From UBA12191 sp009937185 (GTDB taxonomy: Bacteria > Planctomycetota > UBA8108 > UBA1146): a stretch of DNA of 64,000 nt. Below the pieces are notes generated by a model. That model did no database searches and was not told the origin of the DNA. It saw only the letters and a list, made by a program, of their open reading frames with translations. Each line of letters starts with the position of its first letter. Within the stretch, counting starts at the first letter, position 1. Both the position numbers and the translations under genes were made by a program. Shown here one piece after another: positions 62,901-64,000 of this stretch. The DNA lies in contig CALJGL010000008.1 in the NCBI GenBank assembly GCA_938075155.1, positions 1-64,000 of the forward strand, given 5' to 3'.

Positions 62901-64000
62901 GTCTTCGAGGTCAGCGACACCATCATTGTCATCGTCGGGGTCTGCCTCATCGCAGATTCCATCTTGATCATTGTCTGGGCCGTCATCAAAGGGGAATGTG
63001 GGACATGGATCGACGTCAGCACATTGGCCATCGCCGTCGATATCGTTGTCCGGATCATTGGGGCATGGATCGATATCGCCACAAAATGCATCACCGTCGA
63101 TGTTATTTTGTGGGTCTAAAGGACAGGCATCACAGCCATCCGGAATACCGTCGTTGTCCGCATCGAGAGCATCGCTGAATCCACTGCAAACATCGTCGGG
63201 GTCACAGACTCCATCATTGTCGGAGTCCACTGCTCCTGGGACTGTGCAACCTGCAGAGCTGACAAATACAATATCTAGAAATCCAGTTCCCTGATTGTTA
63301 TTCCAGCCACCGAGTCGAATGTAGTACTCGGTCAAAGCGGAGACCGGAAATTGAATCTCGGAAGTGAAGTTGTCACATTCTGCAGGGGAATCACCGCTGC
63401 AGTCGACCTGCTGAAGCGATCCACAGGTTCCTGTGTAGAGAACCAAGTCAGTGTCGAAATCGGTGAGATTACAGGTCGAAAAAATGGCGAAACCATTTGA
63501 GGGAGGTGTGTAACTGAACCAGAGATCACTTCCTACGATGTCCAAGTCGGTTCCTGTGCACTGTGTGCCGTCGAGAGCAGGGTAAGAAGTCAGCAGACTG
63601 CTTGTTGCTCCTGTGGTATCGACGGGGTTTTGACCAATGGTGGCGATGGTTGCGCCCCAGCACTCATCATTCGATAAATCCCAGCAGGGATTCGTTTGAT
63701 TGGCCATGTTATGGGGATCGTTGGGGCAGTTGTCGCAGAAATCAGGAATACCGTCTGAATCAGCATCTATACGGTCATCCCCGTTGGGACACTGGTCTGC
63801 ATAGTCACAAACCTGATCACCGTCACTGTCGATGAATCCGCCCGCATCGAGTGGGCAACCATCACAGGGATCCAGCACACCGTCTCCATCTAAATCTCCT
63901 TCACACTCGTCAGGAAGTCCATTTTGGTTACAGTCATTGCCCGCTATCTGGCAATCGTCAGGAATACCATCGTTGTTGCAATCGGTACTTGTACCATTTG
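59985..64000 (-). CDS. Giant TSP3-repeat, Asp-rich calcium-binding surface protein with dockerin-like end (5' end outside window)
   Basis: The frame is open from the window edge, giving at least 1337 residues, so the true start and signal peptide are not visible. A GTG at 63878 is internal. The order is: TSP3-like Cys/Asp repeats; a PPC-like beta domain (about 60-210 from the GTG; NDECWGATIATIG ... YYIRLGGWNNNQGTGFLDIVFV); some 900 residues of thrombospondin type 3-like repeats (DxDGDGLCDxGDxDDDxDGVxD); NDCDxxGIPDDC units; and the dockerin-like module RGDSNSDGQIDVSDGI ... CSVTSNCP. Each repeat offers Ca-binding Asp/Asn ladders and paired cysteines, so the rod would be stiffened by calcium in sea water. 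Likely a cell-surface or matrix protein. A terminator follows the stop. Confidence 0.85.
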   Translation of the reverse strand, partial: NGTSTDCNNDGIPDDCQIAGNDCNQNGLPDECEGDLDGDGVLDPCDGCPLDAGGFIDSDGDQVCDYADQCPNGDDRIDADSDGIPDFCDNCPNDPHNMANQTNPCWDLSNDECWGATIATIGQNPVDTTGATSSLLTSYPALDGTQCTGTDLDIVGSDLWFSYTPPSNGFAIFSTCNLTDFDTDLVLYTGTCGSLQQVDCSGDSPAECDNFTSEIQFPVSALTEYYIRLGGWNNNQGTGFLDIVFVSSAGCTVPGAVDSDNDGVCDPDDVCSGFSDALDADNDGIPDGCDACPLDPQNNIDGDAFCGDIDPCPNDPDNDIDGDGQCADVDPCPTFPFDDGPDNDQDGICDEADPDDDNDGVADLEDNNSTNPLSCRDIDNDGCDDCTSGVNDPQNDGDDNDGDGLCDLFDDDDDNDGVPDAQDSAPFDSTLCGDQDNDLCEDCSSGIFDLANDGVDSDGDGLCDSGDPDIDNDGIENACDLDQTPGTDCNSDLILDSCQLIANDCDGNQIPDDCQPDLDGDGSPDVCDLDDDNDGVEDTADSAPGDPTICRDADLDGCDDCSSGTDNPAADGLDTDSDGLCDLGDTDDDGDGVSDAEDSNPLNPTLCRDSDGDGCDDCSSGSDSAANDGLDTDGDGLCDTGDPDDDNDGVLDDSDIASTDPFSCGDSDQDGCDDCSSGSFDPQSDGADTDSDGICDDADPDLDGDGILNECDLDQTGGLDCNSDLLDDSCQLSGNDCNFDGIPDDCTLATDDCDADLILDSCQIDTDEDGTIDNCDLDDDNDGVADSEDSAPLNNFECQDSDLDGCDDCSSGSWDTSADGDDFDGDGLCDSGDTDDDADGVPDDQDNSPLNPTSCQDIDQDGCDDCASGINLPLEDGLDSDGDGLCDFGDSDDDNDGVSDSLDESPLNPNLCRDSDADGCDDCSSGFDNPSADGTDSDGDGLCDIGDTDIDGDGIENNCDIDLTNGSDCQGDNIDDTCQLLSNDCDVNGVPDDCELDSDSDGSIDICDLDDDNDGVLDSQDSDTLNPNLCRDADGDGCDDCLSGFDNTSADGPDLDGDGLCDLGDLDDDGDGVSDLEDEAPTDATLCRDADLDGCDDCSSGFDNPFNDGLDSDGDGICDLNDGDLDGDGVLNSCDPDQVPGPDCNNNGTLDECDINTGFSSDCDADGTPDSCQMLNSSTADCDNDGQLDSCEIADGLDDDCNGDGVLDSCELAQGNPDCDANGVPDTCDISSGAIDTNTNGIPDTCEGTFFIRGDSNSDGQIDVSDGIVIIYTIFGMMAPPCGMAMDVNADNMLNLADPMFLLQGIFSGEVQISAPYPQCGPDLNSLLPCSVTSNCP
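60600..63000 (-). repeat. Ten-copy Cys/Asp repeat array in the TSP3 gene
   Basis: Ten units of about 66 residues share the block CxDxDxDGCDDCSSG followed by xxDGxDxDGDGLCD. They are grouped 2-3-3-2 and separated by a spacer unit of the type DGDGIxxxCDxDqTxGxDC ... DSCQLxxNDCDxxGIPDDC. Units differ at the DNA level throughout, so the array is old or has diversified. Confidence 0.85.

Noticed and set aside
60600..63000. CRISPR array or DNA satellite
   Set aside because: The repetition follows the reading frame of a Cys/Asp-rich protein. Units are about 200 bases, diverged, with no constant direct repeat and spacer.
63563..63878. GTG at 63878 as the true start of the TSP3 protein
   Set aside because: The frame continues upstream to the window edge with the same Cys/Asp repeats, and there is no signal peptide after the GTG.

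Overview
The window looks like a chromosome segment of a marine-type planctomycete (Planctomycetota). This is inferred from sequence style. Four large secreted proteins end in a C-terminal dockerin-like module (RGDxNxDGxxDISDAI ... DPTxDxLxC), the pattern I associate with deep-branching Planctomycetota. There are also TSP3-type calcium-binding repeats, a MoxR/DUF58/BatA locus and an OleABCD olefin pathway. Base composition is moderate. No insertion sequence, phage gene or CRISPR array was seen.

Region A (1-20709, minus strand): a secondary-lipid operon, read right to left: enoyl reductase (pfaD-like), KS-AT-5xACP-KR-DH (pfaA-like), KS-CLF-AT-DH-DH (pfaC-like with an internal acyltransferase), oleA, oleB, oleC, oleD, and the start of an Sfp-type phosphopantetheinyl transferase cut by the window edge. 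From pfaA to the transferase every junction is a 4-base ATGA stop/start overlap (six in a row). It reads as one coupled assembly line. The Pfa synthase builds a polyunsaturated acyl chain, the transferase arms its carrier domains, OleA joins two chains head to head, OleD reduces the product, OleC closes a beta-lactone and OleB decarboxylates it to an internal olefin. This is the most interesting system in the window.

Region B (20902-33373, minus): a tightly coupled envelope operon: GT28-like glycosyltransferase, two GT4 glycosyltransferases, a type-I ABC exporter, two APH/choline-kinase-fold phosphotransferases, an AlgE-like outer-membrane barrel and a parallel beta-helix lipoprotein. It plausibly makes, phosphorylates and exports a glycan or glycolipid. 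Region C (33646-40307, minus) lies upstream and encodes a beta-propeller-like lipoprotein, a second beta-helix lipoprotein, a sensor kinase and an NtrC-type sigma-54 activator. Regions A to C are co-directional over 40 kb.

Region D (40761-50077): secreted multidomain proteins. They are a subtilisin-like protease with Fn3 and PKD repeats, a repeat protein with carboxypeptidase-regulatory-like domains, and an EndA-type nuclease with a lamin-tail domain. All end in the dockerin-like module. Region E (50016-58978, minus): a five-gene MoxR locus comprising a membrane protein, MoxR ATPase, a large periplasmic repeat protein, DUF58 and a BatA/VWA protein. Region F (59378-64000): a small 55-aa gene, tRNA-Pro(TGG), back-to-back terminators and the 3' part of a giant Asp-rich TSP3-repeat protein that runs off the window end.
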